In this document: in pieces, positions 6,727-9,257 of the stretch
Layout of the letters: the number at the start of each line of letters is the position of its first letter
Position numbering within the stretch: position 1 is the stretch's first letter
NCBI GenBank assembly: GCA_015062085.1
Contig: SUVI01000034.1
Coordinates: 17,421 to 26,677 of the forward strand
DNA from: Planctomycetaceae bacterium
GTDB lineage: Bacteria; Planctomycetota; Planctomycetia; Pirellulales; Thermoguttaceae
Direction of reading: 5' to 3'
DNA length: 9,257 nucleotides
Translations under genes and position numbers: made by a program
The notes under the pieces: model-generated
Told to the model about the DNA's origin: nothing
Database searches by the model: none
What the model saw: the letters and a program-made list of their open reading frames with translations, nothing else

Positions 6727-6929
6727 GAGCGTCCGGCGCTGAAAATGAAAGAAAAAACGAAAAAAACGAAAAAAAAACCGGAATTTCCGCATAAATCAGC
6801 AATGCGGGCGGAGGGAGTGCTTGGCATGATCGTGAGTTTGGGGGGACTTTGGCCGATGAAAAGATGGAAAGTTCATTGAAATACATCGAATGGGGGTGGG
6901 ATTTTACAAAAAAACGGTTTTTGTGAATG

Positions 6930-6995
6930 TTTTTTTGCTTTTTTTGATTTTTTTTGCCCGAAATATAAGCATTGAGGGAATGTTTGGTGTATAAT
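6930..6995 (+). promoter_or_regulatory. Candidate promoter region of the LamG gene
   Basis: A perfect TATAAT lies at 6990-6995, about 84 bases before the chosen start codon. No good -35 box is found at 16-18 bases; TTGAGG at 6972-6977 is too close (12 bases). Three T-tracts (6930-6936, 6939-6945, 6948-6955) sit upstream and could act as an UP-like or bent element that makes up for the poor -35. Confidence 0.45.
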
Positions 6996-7078
6996 AGTGT
7001 CGTATCCTGTAATATCATTGCGGTTTGATGAGTACTTTCGCGATGGTTTTTCCGTTTTTTGAATGCGAGACAAGAAAA

Positions 7079-9257
7079 ATGAAAAAATTCATTTTAAAGA
7101 GAACAGTCCCCTCCTTCATTTTTACACGCGGTCTGCTGTGTCTTTCCGCCGCAGGCCTTTTGGGGATTTCTTCGGTAAAAGCGGATATTCAGGACGGTTT
7201 TATTCATGGATACGAGTTCGACAACAGTTACTCCGACATGACCGGCTCCGCTTCCGGAACGGCTTGTCGGACGATCTCCATCTCGGAAGACGGTTTTCTC
7301 GGACAGGCGGTCCTGTGCAATAAAGGATACGTTCGGCTTGAGGACTCGCATGGAACCGCTTTTGGGATCGAAGACGGTGATGCTGGGAAAATGACGATCC
7401 TGTGCTGGTTCAATCCCACAAGCACTTCAACATCTGAGCGGGTGCTGGTGTCGAATTCCAATTGGAAGAGCGGAAAAAATCCCGGTGTGGTCTTAGACGC
7501 GCAATATAAGGGCGGACCTTACTATAATATTGGCGACGGTTCAGACCGGATCGACGTCAACGCCAAACTTTCTATTCCTGCCAATGAGTGGCAGTTCACG
7601 GCGATCACCGCGGATCTGACGACGAACGAGGCGTATTTGTATTATGGGACCGCGGACGGAACGCTTCAGCAAATGGGATCCGCGGATCTGAGCAAGATCG
7701 ATACGCTGTTGAGCAGTTACAAATGGTATATCGGCGAAGATTACAATGACTATTATTTCTATGGACTCATTGACGAAGTGGGATTTTGGGATCGCGCACT
7801 GTCGTTTGATGAGATCGATCAGATCTATACTGCGCAAAAGGCCGGAACGTCTTTGGGAGAGCAGGTGAAGTTGGCGTCTTCTGCGTCTACTGCGCAGGCG
7901 GGGGCATATACCGACGCTGCGACATGGACTGGCGGCGTCATTCCTAAGGTGGACGCGAATGTGGCGATCAACGCGGCCGTCACCAGTGCGGGAAGATCGT
8001 TCAACGGCGAGGCGGTCGTTGGCGAAAACGGCAGTTTGTCAGCCTCTGGATGCGTTTTTGTGGGACACAGCATCGGTGCCGACGGGAAACTGACCATCAA
8101 CGGAGGCAAGAACGTTTTCAGCGGAAACAGTACGAATGCGTTTTCGAGCGCGCTGATCATCGGTTTCCAGGGCGGCGAGGGCGAATTCGTGCTTAACGGC
8201 GGTTCTGTTGCCGTTTCCGGAAGAACGTATATCGGATATGATGCCGGCGGTGAGACCAGCTTTACGCAGACTGGCGGAACGTATGAGTCGACTCAGAATA
8301 TCTACATCGGGGCATCTGCCGGTAACGCAGCCTCTCTGAGTATTTCCGGAGGCACGCTGAGCACATCCGAAACGATCGCCATCGGCACGGGAACGGATTC
8401 TACGGCCCTGATGACGGTTTCCGGAGGAACGGTTTCCGCGAAGAATCTTCAGGTCGGGCGTGCCGGGGCTGGTGAATCTGCGAAACTGACCATTACGGGC
8501 GGTGTCGTGAAGGTAAGTAATGCCGTGTACGGTTCCAGCAGTTCCGCGTCAGGAAATGTTGCCATCTCCGGTACGGGGCAGCTTCTGCTGGATTCGACTT
8601 ATACGCACGCGACTCTTGCGGGCATTCGTGAGCTGACGGAACTGAACATTGAAGGTTCGGGAGACGGTAACGGAGCCATTCGTTTCCTGAAGAGTCTGGA
8701 CTGTAGTGTGCCGATCACGCTTACCGATGACGCGGCGGTCGGAATCGGATCCGACGCGGTGTTTACTCAAAAAGCGGCTTTTGAGGAGACCGGTTCCAGT
8801 GTCCTGACCATTCTCGGAGGCGGAACGCTTGCGCTGTCTGCCCAAAGCAGCTTCTCTGGAGGAACGGTGATCGATTCCAGCCGTGTGAAACTGACCGGTG
8901 CGGGAACGCTGGGGGCCGGCACTGTCACGATGCGCGGAAACGGGGCTTTGGAAGTCAATGCCGCCGAAAATGAAGAGAAGAGTTTCACCAACCAGGTCGC
9001 CGGTACCGGCCAGTTCCTCAAAACAGGCGCGGGAACGCTGAATGTCGATGCCGCACAGGGTGTCGAGGTTTCCAGCCTGTCGGTTTCCGAAGGCCGCCTG
9101 AACTTCCAGGGGAACATGACCGGCGATTTTCTGATCGCGGACGGTGCGGTCTTCTCGCCGGGAAACGGGATCGGGACGATGACGCTTGACGGGGATTTCA
9201 CCGCGAAAGCTGGCTCGCAGCTCGTGTTTGAGCTTGGGGAAGACGTTTCTGATCTGC
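7079..9257 (+). CDS. Secreted LamG and autotransporter-type beta-repeat protein (partial)
   Basis: An open frame of 726 codons runs off the right edge, so the C-terminus is unseen. A signal peptide (about 1-35, basic start, core GLLCLSAAGLLGI, probable cut VKA/DI) is followed by a LamG/concanavalin-A-like domain (about 42-255) ending in the typical DEVGFWDRALSFDEIDQIY (232-250). Residues about 337-485 hold repeats centred on Gly-Gly, with pairs at 342, 374, 399, 424, 449 and 474; the last five are exactly 25 residues apart (for example SISGGTL, TVSGGTV, TITGGVV), suggesting a parallel beta-helix. Residues about 577-720 match passenger-type autotransporter-associated repeats: GGTLALSAQSSFSGGTV, GTLGAGTV, and SPGNGIGTMTLDGDF (693-707). 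It is probably an extracellular or surface-displayed, possibly glycan-binding, protein. The missing end could be a sorting tag or a beta-barrel. In-frame ATGs at 7028 and 7043 are alternative starts; 7079 gives the best signal peptide, although no strong Shine-Dalgarno site is seen. Confidence 0.88.
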   Translation, partial: MKKFILKRTVPSFIFTRGLLCLSAAGLLGISSVKADIQDGFIHGYEFDNSYSDMTGSASGTACRTISISEDGFLGQAVLCNKGYVRLEDSHGTAFGIEDGDAGKMTILCWFNPTSTSTSERVLVSNSNWKSGKNPGVVLDAQYKGGPYYNIGDGSDRIDVNAKLSIPANEWQFTAITADLTTNEAYLYYGTADGTLQQMGSADLSKIDTLLSSYKWYIGEDYNDYYFYGLIDEVGFWDRALSFDEIDQIYTAQKAGTSLGEQVKLASSASTAQAGAYTDAATWTGGVIPKVDANVAINAAVTSAGRSFNGEAVVGENGSLSASGCVFVGHSIGADGKLTINGGKNVFSGNSTNAFSSALIIGFQGGEGEFVLNGGSVAVSGRTYIGYDAGGETSFTQTGGTYESTQNIYIGASAGNAASLSISGGTLSTSETIAIGTGTDSTALMTVSGGTVSAKNLQVGRAGAGESAKLTITGGVVKVSNAVYGSSSSASGNVAISGTGQLLLDSTYTHATLAGIRELTELNIEGSGDGNGAIRFLKSLDCSVPITLTDDAAVGIGSDAVFTQKAAFEETGSSVLTILGGGTLALSAQSSFSGGTVIDSSRVKLTGAGTLGAGTVTMRGNGALEVNAAENEEKSFTNQVAGTGQFLKTGAGTLNVDAAQGVEVSSLSVSEGRLNFQGNMTGDFLIADGAVFSPGNGIGTMTLDGDFTAKAGSQLVFELGEDVSDL

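Larger units (their letters stand above)
6577..7078. other. Divergent intergenic region between argC and the LamG gene
   Basis: About 500 bp without a credible gene. It contains the candidate argC promoter and a leader hairpin on the left, three A-tracts at 6752-6777, a G-rich stretch at about 6838-6905, an AT hairpin ACAAAAA/TTTTTGT (6906-6924 region), three T-tracts at 6930-6955, and a TATAAT at 6990-6995 for the rightward gene. Short open frames here overlap the regulatory signals and look random. Confidence 0.7.

Noticed and set aside
6416..7018. 200-residue minus-strand frame overlapping the argC start
   Set aside because: It runs through the predicted promoter region and homopolymer tracts, gives Lys/Phe/Ser low-complexity protein, and is out of frame with argC.
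7063..7323. 86-residue plus-strand frame beginning just before the LamG gene
   Set aside because: Frame-shifted shadow. The adjacent frame carries the signal peptide and stays open for 726 codons.

Overview
The window looks like chromosomal DNA of a PVC-group bacterium, most likely a planctomycete of moderate GC content (by eye a little over half G+C). This is inferred from the gene styles. There is a transmembrane Ser/Thr kinase with a long Pro/Ser-rich tail, a Gfo/Idh/MocA oxidoreductase with a twin-arginine leader, a lipoprotein with no recognisable domain, and a large secreted LamG plus autotransporter-type beta-repeat protein. No rRNA, tRNA, transposase, integrase or CRISPR array is visible.

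Layout from left to right: (1) 1-126, nine perfect copies of a 14-bp unit, cut by the left window edge. (2) 127-392, AT-rich non-coding DNA with a short inverted repeat. (3) 393-1556 (+), a 387-residue putative lipoprotein closed by a strong intrinsic terminator at 1592-1627. (4) 1729-3750 (-), a 673-residue membrane Ser/Thr protein kinase converging on the lipoprotein gene. (5) 3978-5279 (-), a Tat-exported Gfo/Idh/MocA-family oxidoreductase with its own promoter, Shine-Dalgarno site and terminator. (6) 5566-6576 (-), argC (N-acetyl-gamma-glutamyl-phosphate reductase). (7) 6577-7078, a divergent intergenic region of about 500 bp with candidate promoters for argC (leftward) and the next gene (rightward), each preceded by a triplet of T-tracts. 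(8) 7079-9257 (+), the first 726 residues of a secreted LamG/beta-helix repeat protein that continues past the right edge.

The three minus-strand genes point the same way but do not look like one tight operon: the gaps are 227 and 286 bp, and each gap carries a terminator-like hairpin. A good promoter sits in front of the oxidoreductase gene. argC is the only arginine-biosynthesis gene present, so the neighbours give no shared pathway. The window reads as independent housekeeping, signalling and surface genes. I see no convincing multi-gene novel system. The items most worth a second look are the tandem array, the mirrored T-tract triplets in the divergent promoter region, the modular surface protein, alternative hairpins between argC and the oxidoreductase gene, and a marked excess of GATC/GGATCC.
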